Part shown: positions 13,642 through 25,373 of the stretch, in pieces
Layout: every line of letters begins with the position of its first letter
How positions within the stretch are numbered: the first letter of the stretch is position 1
Source: Nectonema munidae
Lineage: Eukaryota > Nematomorpha > Nectonematoida > Nectonematidae
Direction: 5' to 3'
DNA: 64,000 bases
Assembly (NCBI GenBank): GCA_030549495.1
Contig: JAUIRK010000069.1
Span: 310,001-374,000 of the forward strand
Position numbers and translations under genes: made by a program
Notes under the pieces: model-generated
Database searches by the model: none
The model's input: only the letters and a program-made list of their open reading frames with translations
What the model was told of the DNA's origin: nothing

Positions 13642-13864
13642 CAGGCCGTAGCCAGAAAAAAATTAGGAGGGCTTGAAAGCGAAAAGATATCAGCAAAAGT
13701 ATTCCCAAATCTCGATATCCAATTGTATCTCTATATTAATGTATCTTTTATCCGCCATCTGTAGAAATAATAAATAAGAAAAAAAAAGAAGAATTCTCTA
13801 ATTCTTTTAGAAATGTTGATTTGAAAAATGAGCGCTCTTTTGCTTCTCCCTGGCTACGGCTCTG
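13642..13864. mobile_element. hAT MITE
   Basis: A 223-bp unit begins CAGGCCGTAGCCAG and ends CTGGCTACGGCTCTG, clear inverted ends. The flanks GTTACATG (13634-13641) and ATCACATG (13865-13872) form an 8-bp duplication with two mismatches. It lies in the cyclin E intron and has no coding content. Confidence 0.75.
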
Positions 13865-14129
13865 ATCACATGGGATATGGTGAAAGCCTTCAGTCAATAT
13901 TTGTATGAGGGACATCAACAGTCAATGGTGGAATAGAACATTTAAAATGTAGACAGTCTCTGTTCATAGACAGAGCTGGATTATCAATTACAAGTCTTAA
14001 TTAAGAATACTTTACCGCGAAAAGTGCCGCATTAAATTGCCTTTTTTTCATTAGGAATAGCATTGAGAAGCCGTAGGCCGAAGAAGCTGGAGATCTTTTG
14101 TTACTGCTCTTTGTGCCAGGAGGCATAAA

Positions 14130-14560
14130 CAGTGGTGGTCTACGCTACGATACGAAATGAAATTTCGTATTTTTGAATTTAATTAAAAAAAAAAAAGTTT
14201 CGATACGTAAGTGTTTAATGCTAACTTAGTTAATGAATGCTTTCAATTTTTTTTCTGCAATCATGTACCCTCCTTATCCACCTCATTTTTCCCAGTTAGA
14301 ATAACAGATTCTGAAATAGTATTGTTTTTGAGAACAAAAGGTTGCGTGTAATTTAATGTTTTCAGATGTCTAAAATGTAAATTAAATGAAGTTCTATATA
14401 AAAATATCGCAACAAAATTGAAATCGTACCGAACTTCGAATTTTTTCAAAGTTTAGTTTTTGTTTTGTGCATAATTTCGAACCTTTAATTTTGTTTAAAA
14501 AGCCAAAGGGGGTTAAAAGTACCGTAATTTCGAAATGTAACGTACCGTATGCCATCACTT
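14130..14560. mobile_element. hAT MITE with exact 8-bp duplication
   Basis: The 431-bp unit starts CAGTGGTGGTCTACG and its right end is the diverged reverse complement (...TACCGTATGCCATCACTT). It is flanked by a perfect GGCATAAA repeat (14122-14129 and 14561-14568). Long imperfect inverted ends contain GATACGAAAT-like and CGAAATTAC-like segments. Confidence 0.78.
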
Positions 14561-15013
14561 GGCATAAAAGGAATAGCGGGTATCAGTGGAAATGTTTTGT
14601 TGAAGTTCTTTAAGAGCTGTCTGTTGTTACCTGACCTTATGATACCAGGTCTCATTATAATGCTTTCAGAACTCTGGACGAAGGATATGACAAAATTAAA
14701 GGCATATTTTGAATGCTTTTATAGAAAACTCAGTAGAGTCTGTGAAAACGACAAAAGGCAAACAGTCCTAGCATTTTCGAAAATCATTTTTTGTTCGCTT
14801 TTTGCTCTCTTATTAGATTTGAATCAGTGGGAAAACCTAGGCCAAGTGTCTCTCAAGGCGGGTGTAAATGATTGCTATCCTTAAAATTTCTAATAACACT
14901 CCAAAACGTCTACAACTGAATTATATAGGTACGCAAAATAAATAAGAAAACAAAGTTTAGCAACCGCCATTATAATTTTTGAATGCTATGATGTTTGTTT
15001 TGCATTAAACCTC

Positions 15014-15600
15014 ATGGCAAAGAATTGAATCAAGTGAGTCGTTTTACATACCTTGGTTCATTGATTACAGAGAGGGGGAGCTGCGAAAAAGAGGTACACG
15101 CAAGAATAAACGCTAGCTGGATTAAGTGGAAAGAAGTTAAAGCAATCATCTAAGACAAAAGATTTTCAATAAAGTTAAAGGCAAAAATTTATACAACAAT
15201 TATAAGACTAGCCATGACATAGAGCAGCGTGTCTGAGTTTAAAGAAGAAAGATGAGAATAGATTTGAAACAACTGAAAGGATTATGCTGAGGAAAATAAA
15301 AGCAGTCTCACTGAAAGATCACATGAAGAATATGAAGAGGTTAAAAAAAGAGTAAGGTTATGGTTAGCGTGATGACTGTGATTGAACGAAGTAGACTTCG
15401 ATGGTTTGCGCATGTTCTTAGAAAAGAAAAGAAGGATGCGGTTCGCAGAATAATGGGAAAAAGGAAAAGAGGCTAGTCGAAATTGGATTGGAATGTCGTG
15501 CTCAGGACAGAAAGTAGTGGAGGATTGGGATCATAGCCGCCGACCCCCAACTTGGGTGACAAGGTGTAGAAAGAAAGATTTATTGTACATAAAAAGCATA
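15014..15600 (+). pseudogene. Decayed LINE reverse transcriptase C-terminus (RTE/craniofacial-like)
   Basis: Translation shows FTYLGSLITE-like sequence (TYLGSLITERGSCEKEVHAR), then RINASWIKWKEVKAII, a degraded linker, a segment readable as RLRWFAHVLRKE-like sequence, and finally RRPPTWVTR. This order (YLGS motif, RI..W..W, R.RW.GHV, DPTW..) is the C-terminal region shared by many RTE-type and related LINE polymerases. Several stops and shifts interrupt it, so it is a dead fragment without the catalytic YADD region. It lies inside the cyclin E intron in the sense orientation. Confidence 0.65.
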
Positions 15601-16407
15601 TTTGAAGAAATAAAACAGTAAGAGAAAAAAATTTAGGAAAGAAAAGGAAGAAGATATACTGATATAAACAATTTTATCGCGCGGGTTGGACTGCGCTTTT
15701 TTAGCAACATAAGATTATGGCTTTAGCAACAAGAAAAGATTTTGATGAAATTAAACAAAATTAGATCATTGAACCAGAGTCCTTTATAAAAAAGGTATTC
15801 TTCAGAAAATGAATAGAGGCTACTAAAGTAAAAAAATGCAATTTTGGAATCGTTCTTTTTCACAAAGTAATAATTTAAGAATTACAGTCTTTTACCCAAT
15901 AAAAATCAGTTTGTCTTCGATATTTGAAAAAATGACTTTCTCAAAAATTGCGAATTCTCTCAAGCTTCCTATTTTGCTTCCGTTAAATTGGAAATTCAAG
16001 GAAAAAATTATCAAAAATATACGCCGAGAAGACTAGAGGCCTACGCGCGGCGAACGACTGGCACGGGTTTGCGGGGGTTGAGTTTGAGGGCATTTGTTTA
16101 AAACTTACTGGAAGTCGGGCGGGAGTGGGTTCAATATTAAGTACTGCGGGTTAAATCGTAAAATTACGGGCATTTGCGAATTAATTCTTAAAAATTGTAT
16201 AATTTATAAGATATTCATTCATATCTGATTGTACACATCAAACACATACTGACACATTTACATCATCAAAGAGCTCCATTTGTTTATTTGGACAAAGTAC
16301 ATTTTCTATTACATAAACAAGGAATTTCCCTACGCCTTCTGTTATTGCACGTAATGTGTTATGGCAATAAGCAGTGCTAGAGAGCGTACTACTAGAAAAC
16401 ATTTTAA

Positions 16408-16516
16408 CCCATTAAGTACCATAGAAATCAGACGATTTACATTCAAAGTCATTGAAAAAAGCAGGCGAAGATGAAATTACTTATGTTCCCAAATGGGAGC
16501 ATTGGGACTTAATGGG
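16408..16516. mobile_element. piggyBac-type MITE (109 bp)
   Basis: The unit starts CCCATTAAGTACC and ends GGGACTTAATGGG, and is flanked exactly by TTAA at 16404-16407 and 16517-16520, the canonical piggyBac target site. It has no coding capacity. The internal CAGACGATTT motif is shared with the TTAA MITE at 60797. Confidence 0.85.
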
Positions 16517-17396
16517 TTAACCCAAAATAACCACTCTCCGTTGATTTTGACCATTCAAATTTGTTTCTCAATTTGCAAAAAAGTTGACAAGTGCTCAACC
16601 AATTTCTAATGTGCCTGAAGCGTATTGTGGGGGTTAGCGTTCGTGTAGAATTGGCATTCGTGTTAGTAGGTTTAGTTTTAGTGCATTTACATATACATAC
16701 ATATTTTTGGACATTCTTGACATGAACTTTCCTATTCGTTTGTATTAAATACACGCCTGATACCAAAAACTATATATGTATCGTTCTACTACATTGAAAA
16801 TGGGAGCTAGCGATTTTAGGAAATGTCAGGAAATTTGAAGAGATAATAGAAGGATGAATAATTTATCCAATTTTATAGTTGAAATGAGGGGTTGAAAAGC
16901 CACCCTTTTCATTGATAGGGTAGTAGGAGTCTTTGGAGATATTCTAAATTAAAGAGAGGTTTTTTCAAACTGCGCAAAATTGATAGGATAAAATTGTTAG
17001 CACCTCCCATTTAGTGTATACCGCAATGTACGTCTTTGGTTAAGATATCCCACTGAAGAGAAGCTGATCATTTAAATCCGGTTTGAAGAAATATTTATTT
17101 TAATTTGTGCTCTTTCTGTAATTATCAAAAAAACTTGTAGAATAATTTTTTTTATTTTACTTATGCTAAAGTTTTAATGCTCGTTTGCATGCAAAAGCAC
17201 GCTACCAGGCTAGAATGATTTAAATTCTCTGCAATAAAGGAGAAATTAGAAATATTTTTATTTATTCACGTAAAAAGCAAATCAAATCCACTTAATAATG
17301 GAGAAAAACTTTTTTCCATACTTTACGCATGTAATGTTATTTGGTAGGACATGCTCATCGAATGAAAAGGCTGAATTTTCATAAATTTCAACCAAA

Positions 17397-17588
17397 TTAT
17401 AGGCCTTTACGCATGATTTCTTCCAGTTGATCAATGGAGCTATCGAAATCACAGTCGCGAAGAACATCTGATATCAAAGCATACTTGCTCGCCTCATACT
17501 TCAGGCGATGAGTGACAGCGTTGTCCAGTAGCAAGCAAATCGTGGCATCACGTTTTTCTTTACATCGGATTGCAAATTCCTTCCTGAG
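17397..17588 (-). CDS. Unidentified terminal exon on the opposite strand of the cyclin E intron
   Basis: On the minus strand, an ATTTTAG acceptor at 17589-17590 is followed by 63 sense codons and a TAA. The peptide includes LRKEFAIRCKEKRDATICL, LLDNAVTHRLKYEASKYAL and DFDSSIDQLEEIMRKGL. It is charged and helix-forming, and clearly richer in GC than its surroundings, as the host exons are. I do not recognise the family. The clean frame, acceptor and base composition suggest the last coding exon of a host gene (or a recently lost one) on the minus strand. No convincing upstream exon was found between 17600 and 21200. An exon of a mobile element cannot be excluded. Confidence 0.5.
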   Translation of the reverse strand, partial: LRKEFAIRCKEKRDATICLLLDNAVTHRLKYEASKYALISDVLRDCDFDSSIDQLEEIMRKGL

Positions 17589-18215
17589 CTAAAATTTTTT
17601 GTTGGATAGTATTTTATGACAGTTCAAAAAATAATAACCCACACAATATAAGCGTTTCAATAGCTCTAAACACATTTGAATTTCTTACAAAAAAATTAAG
17701 ATAGAAAATACTTTAAAAGTAAACGATGAGTTTTTATACTACAAAATTATTTTTATCAGATTTGGAGCTAAATTTTTTTTAACTCCTTTATTTGGCATAT
17801 AAAATTAGTGAATGAAAACAGGGATTCTTAAAAATCTTCCTTAATTCTGTTGTTAAGCGATGTCAAAACCGAGACATCTGGCAACACCAGACTAAATCGT
17901 AATTTTCATATTTCTTGTTTTCCACTTCTTACTTAGTATAACAAAGATTGTTTAAATTAATTCCATGTTTTAATCAATCATATGTGCAGTTTGTTTTTGA
18001 AAAAAAAAGCATTTAAAACAAATTTTAAATGTATAAAGATAACGTTTTAGTCATGACAAACCGTTTTTGCATCAAAAATAAGTCAGCTAGAGCACTATCT
18101 GTATTATTATTTTATGTACTATCTGTTCATTTTAGAATTATTATTTGATCAATTTAACGAATTTTAGTTCTTTTTCCATGTAAATTTTGAAGATCTACAT
18201 CAGTGCATATTTTAG

Positions 18216-18389
18216 AAGAGAGTTTTCAAAAAGACTTGCAAAACTGAAAATTCTGAAGAAGCTACGCAATCCGAAAATATAATATTTCTTTCTCCCAACA
18301 AAGAGGAAATACCAGACCTCCTCATTACTCCTCCCTGTAGTACAGAAAAAATTCTGCCATATTCTCAAAATCCCATTCCAAAAGATTGA
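18216..18389 (+). CDS. CycE: Cyclin E, last exon with C-terminal phosphodegron
   Basis: A TATTTTAG acceptor ends at 18215, and the next 57 codons are open to TGA at 18387-18389. The phase is 0, which fits the donor at 10938 exactly. The peptide starts KRVFKKTCKTENSEEATQSE and contains PDLLITPPCSTEK near its end. Vertebrate cyclin E ends with LLTPPQS (E1) or MTPPKSTEK (E2), the site phosphorylated and bound by the Fbw7 ubiquitin ligase to destroy the protein. The match in sequence, position and phase identifies this as the missing tail of the gene at 9474, giving a protein of about 377 residues (human E1 has about 410). AATAAA follows at 18518. That the two parts are spliced together is inferred, not shown. 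Confidence 0.85.
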   Translation, partial: KRVFKKTCKTENSEEATQSENIIFLSPNKEEIPDLLITPPCSTEKILPYSQNPIPKD

Positions 18390-18517
18390 AATTTAAAAAA
18401 AAAAAATTTTCTTTTTATCAAGATTCGTTCGTCTGCTTTGCTCACTTTTTATTTTAGTCAAGAAAAATTGCATTTCTTTTTTAATCAGTCTAATTTTTTA
18501 ATTCATTTTATTTTTTT

Positions 18518-18523
18518 AATAAA
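18518..18523 (+). terminator. Poly(A) signal of cyclin E
   Basis: AATAAA lies 129 bp after the cyclin E stop codon, in a T-rich context. Confidence 0.5.
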
Positions 18524-19046
18524 ATATTTTTTATCAAAATCTTTTTGAAATGATTTTAAAATTCAACAAATCCTATAAAACTTTAGGAAGTTATCAATCT
18601 CCAATCAGATAGGAGAAGTACTAATTTGATCATGGTTGCCCAGTTGAAGGAAAAATATCCAACTCTGACTACAAGCACTTAAAGATCTGACTTCGACTAA
18701 AGAAGCCTACAAAAATTGAACAATTGTTTTCCTTATTTCAAGTGGACTGCTAAATTTTAATAGAGCACAGTGATTATCTTGTGTGTGATTTGCATTATTG
18801 AAAGAGTAACCAGTTCCACTTAACTCCTCTACAGTATCTTCTAAAATCTACTAGTTTTATCAGCATTACCATAGAACCATAAAATAACAAAAGAATTAAA
18901 TTGACGTTCTTTTCCCATATAAAATTTTCTAAAATCATTTTAACTCGTAGTACACAGCTTGCGATATATATATATATATATATAGTAGAGATGTATCGGA
19001 TATGAAAATTTTTCCATCCGCGGATATCGAATTTCATATCCTAGAT

Positions 19047-19333
19047 CAGGGGTCTGCAAAGTGGTTGATATCGATTCCTGGGGGTCGATAACAGATCTTT
19101 AGGGGTCGATAAGATAGACACCAAATTGTGCTATGCTTTTTTTACTTTATAAGTAGTAATATTTCCCCTTTTTCTTTTAAAACATAGCTTAGGACATTGT
19201 ATACTGTATAGTATAGGATATATGAAACATTTTTGGTTTGTATTTTTATGTATTAAATTTTTATGAAACATTTCTATGTGAAGACAAATGTTCTATGAAG
19301 GGGTCGACGGGTAAAAAAGTTTGCCGATCCCTG
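19047..19333. mobile_element. hAT MITE (287 bp)
   Basis: The unit begins CAGGGGTCTGCAAAG and ends TTTGCCGATCCCTG. The flanks TCCTAGAT (19039-19046) and TCCTAGAG (19334-19341) form an 8-bp duplication with one mismatch. Internal GGGGTCGATA repeats occur near both ends. It is non-coding. Confidence 0.82.
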
Positions 19334-21196
19334 TCCTAGAGAACTAAGATGACAATAACTGAAGATGTCACTTCTCTCAGAAATCTGAACAAATACATTT
19401 TATTTGATTTTAAAGAAATATGAAAGGTTTATTTAAGATTCTTACCAAAGGATTAGATAAAGGGGGTTCGACGGTTCACACAGAGGTCTCCTGCTAAAAC
19501 TTGGCTATAGCGAAATTCGCTTTGTACAAATGTAATCGCTCTTTCACATAAAGGATTATTATGAGTGAACTCTCAACTATAGCACACAATGGCAATTCTA
19601 TATATATCGTTTAGTTCATCACTTTTAATAATTCTTTTTCCCCTGAAGAAGGGAGTTTTCATCTAAACAGACTGAGATTTAATTATTTTTTAAAATCACT
19701 GAAGAACATTTTGCTAATTTATAGTTGTTTCTCAATTTTTCTAATTCTAGATGACATCCAAAAATTTATGTTTAAGAAACGAGGAAAATTAAAATGTAAG
19801 ATTAATTTATTTATAACTAAAACAATAAATATAAAAAATCGAATCTTAATCAAATTAAACTTTAATCATGGTCTTGAAATATTAGGTAGTGTGGAAAAAT
19901 GGAAGCACATGTTCAAAATTATATTTTTTTCAAGACTCCAAACTTCACATTATTTCTCATCGGCAGTTGATTTGTCGGATATCTAATAAAAGAAAAGGAT
20001 GTACACGACAACACATACTAATGATTTTCTGTATTTAATCAAAAAAACATGATGAATAAAATGGTTCATGTATTTTCTTCAAATTATGCTCGAAGTTTGT
20101 AATAGAATTACATGGTGCCATATTATTTAATAGCAAATATATATATATATTAATCTAACTTATAGCAAAAAATTATAAAATTGCTCCTTGTATGAGGCAA
20201 ATGATTAGGGAATACTACCATGCTTCAAAAGGTTATTAATTATATAATTGGAATTAAAAAAAAGTCAAAATATGAAACTTTCTTTTAATAACCAACAAAT
20301 TCTAACTCTCGAGTATTTTCTTATGACAAAATGCCCTCTTCATTTAGCTTACATAGATAAATATCAAAAGAATTTTTTTAATAATAAGTTTTTTGAAGGA
20401 AAAGAAAACATATTTTCTTTGTGATTCATATGCAATAAAGCTTAACCTTTGGATAAAAAAAATTATAATTAAAGTCAGATTTTTATAATTTATTAAATTT
20501 GATTTTAGAGTTATTTGTAAATTTAACAGAAAGGGAAACAATAGAAACAAATGAAATAATTTGATTAAATAATCTTGTTTGATTTTATATAATTATAATA
20601 CCAATCAATATCAAGATTATAAATACTATTTTAATACTTAAAAATATATATTTGTATCGAAATTACACAAAAACTACAAAAGTAAAGAAAAATTATAAAT
20701 CTAACACAAACTTGAAAAAAGGTAGTGAAAAAATGGGCAGACAGAAATAAAACTAGATGCAACTCAATAAAATGAAATATGAACATGAAACGTGACATAC
20801 ATATAATTCTAGAGTTTCTTATTCAGAAAAGTATCACCTTAGGCTTTAAATTTATGTAGAAGATCTCATTTTGGAGATGAGAATGCAAAATTCTTATAGT
20901 TGTAAGAATAAAAATGTCTATAGGAAAAATAAAAAAAAAATCATTTTAAAAGAAGATTGTTTAAGCGCAATTTTGGAAATGGCCATTTTCAAAGACTAGA
21001 GCAAAAAATTAATAAAAAAAATTAATATAAATTTTTATAATTTTACTATTTTAAATTGCATTTCTAATATTACTATTTTAAATTAATTAAAAAATTTTTT
21101 AATATTTATTATTAACAAAAATATATTTCATTCATTTTGAAATCCTTTTATACTAAATTATTTATACTTAATAATAAATTAAGCTACAAATAATTA
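19334..21196. other. AT-rich intergenic DNA
   Basis: No gene is supported. On the minus strand, 19448-19570 is open for about 40 codons but ends in a stop just before a possible donor, and I could not tie it to any exon. A 91-codon frame at 19711-19986 (+) matches nothing I recognise. Confidence 0.4.
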
Positions 21197-21200
21197 TTAA

Positions 21201-24200
21201 CCCTCGCACTACGGACTCTATGTATTTTTTCCACAAAAGTATTTACAAGATTATTATCGGAAAACTTTCAATGGGAAAGTTCAATAAAAATAGTATCTAA
21301 ACTTATAAAAAATGCTTCTTAAGGCACTGGAAAGAAAAAGATTTAACATTACCTAAAAAGCTCTGCGAATTTTCATTTTTTCTCATTTTTGTACCTTGAA
21401 AAATAAATTATTTATAGATGGCGTTAAACTTAAAATGGCAAAAAAAATTTATTATAAGAAATCAAAGTTTATACACAATTAGGGCAAGCAGTTTTAGAAT
21501 GAATCTTACAAACAAAATTCGAGCACATGGAACACTTTTTTGTTGTTTTGTTTTTTTAGAAAGACAAACAGAGCAGACACCTTTTTTGGAAGTTGTTTGT
21601 TCTTCTGTCGCAGCTTTCGAAAAACCATAAACAGACAGTAGGTACTTAACTTGGATCGGCAATTCAGAGATGTTGGATCTTACCTTCATACACTCTTCTG
21701 CCAAAAGAAAAGACAGCTTCTTCAAAAAAACTTTACGTCCACTTTGCTTCGAACTCGGGAACGATTGAGGAGAGTTGTATCTTGCAACAACCCATGTGTT
21801 CAAAGCAACTATGTCCAAGTAGTTGCAAAAAGTAGCTAGAGTCCATCTTCTACATGGCTTCTTTGATTGATAGCTTCTGATCATTTTATTGCCGACATCA
21901 ACTCCCGATTTGTATTTGTTGTAGCAGAGCAAATTTTGTGGTTTTGAGTGCTCGCCATATGTTGTTATGTTTTTGTGTTGAGATGACAAGACGTACACGA
22001 TTTTGAAGTTATTGCGAGCATGTTTTCTTGGTATGTACGCAGAAAGTGAAGCATATTCAGAATAAATAACACGACTTTCACATTCCGCGAGGCGAAGTCC
22101 TTTCAAGTGGTTAGGCTTAAAAATCGTAGGAACAAATCGTCTGTTCCCATTGACAGTGCTACAAAGGGATATATCTCTATCGTGGCACCAGACAGCCAGC
22201 TCATGACTGGTAATAAACCTGTCAGTAAAAACGCCACAACCAGATGGAATCTTTGAGTCTTGTATAAGTCTTTTTGAAATATTCAAGGCTGAAAAATGTG
22301 AATTTCCCATACCAGGTATATAGAGTTCGGGCATCATATAAAAAAATATTCTGCATCATTTATATGATAACATTTTAGACCGTAGTGCCCAGGTTTCTTA
22401 GGATCATATATTTTCAACCTGCACTTTCCTTTGAAGCTGATAAGTTGCTCATCTATTGTTACATGTGAATGAGGAGTCTAGTACTTTGAGAAAACATTGC
22501 GGAAGTGATCATGTACTTTTCTGATCGCACTCAATTTGTCTCCAACATCTCTTTGTGTTTTGTCATCAAAAGTGATGAAAAGATGAATGAGTGTAAACAT
22601 GTCCCTTCCCAAGCTGGCTCTTAGAAATGGAATTCCAAAATTAGAAAACAAATCACAAATGGCAACTTTCTGGTCTCCACTTTGGCCAATATAAAGTAAG
22701 CTAGCAAAGTACGAGAGGAGATGATGAATTTCAAAATTCTTATAACAATGAGCCAATCCTCGATGTTTAGGGTTTTAAGATCTGAAAAAATAGTTTCGAT
22801 ATTTAAAATAAAGAATATATAAGCAAAACTTACTCGAAGTTGGTTTTTAGTTTTGCAGCTGTCATTTCATAGATATATGAAATCAAATTCACATCAAAAA
22901 AAAGTTTGAATATGAACAGAATGTCGTCAGTGTCTTTCATAGACCCTTTAGGTCGTGGGAGATTACTAATTGCGTTTCTGATATTGATTCTTTGGGGACG
23001 ACCTTCAAGAGCAGATATGGGTCTCCAATGATAAATAGTTTGGTCAGGAGCTAACAAATCATCTTCAATTACAAGAGATGATGAAGAAGAAGAATGAGAT
23101 GATAGGGATGAGTAGGAGGAGGAAGTAAACGAATAAGATGTTTGTTCTTCTCCGCTTTCAGAACTACTTTCTATGGAAAAGTCAGAGCTAATGATTTTAT
23201 ATCAAAAGGATTTTGCAAAGATCTTCAAGCCGAAACGTTCTTTGAGTATTAGCTGGGTTTATGTAACAAAATCAATTTGGAAAACAGTAATCAGCGAACG
23301 ATAGAGTCTCAAGAAAGATGCAATGAAGAGAGGAGTATATTGATCAAATCAAGTTCACAATGGAAACGCAAAAACTAGAATACTTTCAACGAATGAAAAA
23401 ATAATAAATAAATTATTATAAACGCATCACATGTGCTTTGATAAATCAATATCATTACTTCTACAATTATGCATGAAGCCACATGCCGCCTGGCTATTGA
23501 ACGCTGAACTAAGCGTATAGATAGGAAATACAATTGACAAACAATGTGTCATTGAGATTATATTATATCATAAATGAGCTGATGAGTTATTGAATGAATT
23601 TTGTGGCCCTGTTATGCTTTTATTTACGTTATTACTATACATCTCCTGATACATGATCACAATAATGATCTATGGCAGAGTTCAAAATATGTGGTAAGTA
23701 AAAGAAAATAAAGGAACGATTGGTTCACCATTGTTTTCATTTTATCACTACCATTATTACATGCGTGATGAGAGTGATGAAGCAGTTTGCACTATCAAAG
23801 TTTGAGCAGTTTGTTATTACTTTTATTTCTCTCATGAATTTTAGATCTCCTGCTAATCATTGATACAAAATTCCGGTAAACGGAGAAGAGTTGGCAAAGG
23901 AGAAGAATTGGCAACCTATACGCACTGCTACTATGAGTAGCAAAAGGCGGCAACATCAAACATTTGTAAAACTGGCGAACTTCTCTTTTTCCAATGCTTT
24001 TCCTAGAACCGAAATGCCAACATCCTTTGAGTAAATACATCACAATTGCAAAATGAAAAACACGTAGAAATGTAATATTATTGAATATCTGATATGAAAA
24101 AGTTTTATTTATTAGTAACAAATTTTATCAACATCATAGATAGTGGTAGTAAGACATAGAAGCACTAGCGATGCAATCACAGTATGATTCTACGTACACT

Positions 24201-24801
24201 AAGTGTATCGAGAAATAACCTAGAGAAAAATGATGTGCCTCAACATGGATTTGAAACACGATCTCTGTATATCGCGTACAGTGTGCTAGCTGTCCATCGA
24301 GAACATTTGTTTCTCTAGATTATTCCTATATGAAATCAACTCATGCTATCTTCACCATTTTACATACGAGATGTATAATGTATATAAGTAGTAAAGTACG
24401 TTCGTGCAGGGTAGTACGATGGTGTGTGCTTATGAGTCTCAGTTGAGATTACCAAGGCAGTAGTAGTAAGACATTTAGTGCTAGTGCTTATTTATCAACA
24501 TCAATTTGGTTCTTAGTTGTAAAGTTTGCTTTGATCAAAAAAAGAATTGTAGATGGCGTTAATATCAGTATTACTTTTTTCTCAAGTTTCATTATCAAGT
24601 AGAAAAAATTGTTGAATTATTCTGCTCAAAGAAGCATTCCTTAGGAATGTATAAAAATAGATACTACGTTTCTCAGTAATTTTGTTTTCTCAATAATTAT
24701 AGTAGGTATTTTTTTAGCAAATTTTACTCATATATGATTGGCGGAAAAAATGTCCCTAGTCCGTATACAGAGTAAGTACAAAATGATCCGTAGTGCGAGG
24801 G
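21201..24801 (-). mobile_element. piggyBac-like DNA transposon 1
   Basis: The 3.6-kb element has exact ends: CCCTCGCACTACGGA at 21201 and its perfect reverse complement TCCGTAGTGCGAGGG ending at 24801. TTAA lies immediately outside on both sides (21197-21200 and 24802-24805), the piggyBac target. It encodes one transposase on the minus strand. About 1.6 kb between the coding region and the 24801 end is non-coding and includes a tRNA-like segment near 24245-24315. The perfect 15-bp ends suggest a fairly young copy. Confidence 0.93.
21469..23190 (-). pseudogene. piggyBac transposase (PGBD family), nearly whole
   Basis: This is a DDE transposase with an acidic, serine-rich N-terminus (about 23190-23060). 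Conserved blocks in order are HYGL and the first Asp in HVTIDEQLISFKGK, the second in GVFTDRFITSHEL, and the third in SGVDVGNKM. A Cys-rich tail follows (CSVC ... KKCSMCSNFVC ... ACPNCV), typical of piggyBac zinc-binding ends. A 52-bp GT-AG intron sits at 22782-22833, and the second piggyBac in this window has one at the same place. Three breaks are visible: a TAG where the relative reads Trp (near 22480), a shift in a T run near 22345, and a shift near 21545 just before the last cysteines. The N-terminal ATG is not resolved. Enzymes of this family excise and insert at TTAA without leaving a footprint. Confidence 0.88.
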
Positions 24802-25373
24802 TTAATAGCTTATTAATTATAATAATACATGATAAATCTTTTGATATTAAATCTGGATTAAACCTATATTTTGCGTTATTTCATTCTAAACTTATATGCT
24901 GTAATTTCATGTTGTTTTGTTAGATCTAAATTAAAATTGTTAAAAAAAAACAAGAAAAAGCTGTAAAAATCATTTATAATGGAACTTCTGGAGCATTACG
25001 AAATAAACTCTAAATACTTGATCTTGAACAAATTTATAAAATTCATTTATTGACATTTGTTTGTAAAACCTGTCTACAGCGACTTGACTTTGCTGCTAAA
25101 AAAAAGTCGCTGTAGACAGAGGGTCATTAGAGAGAGGTTCAAAAATAGATAGGCTATATTTTAATTAAAGAAAAATAATACAAAGAGGTAAAAACATGAC
25201 TTTATTTATAAAAATTAATGTTTTTTTAGAAATGTTTCAAGATTCGTCGGTTTCAAATTAGACATTTGATGATTTTCAACACAATCAAGTGCACTTTTTG
25301 CTAAGTTGAAAAGAGTCTTGGACTTTATTTGTAGTGCAAACCTTTCTAAAGTTTTAACACCACAAATTACTTC

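Noticed and set aside
14549-14884. 111-codon frame on the plus strand
   Set aside because: It starts inside a MITE end, has no recognised motif and no splice signals that join it to anything.
19448-19570. 40-codon open stretch on the minus strand ending near a donor-like GTAAGA
   Set aside because: The frame hits a stop before the donor, the other frames are too short, and no acceptor in phase links it to the exon at 17588.
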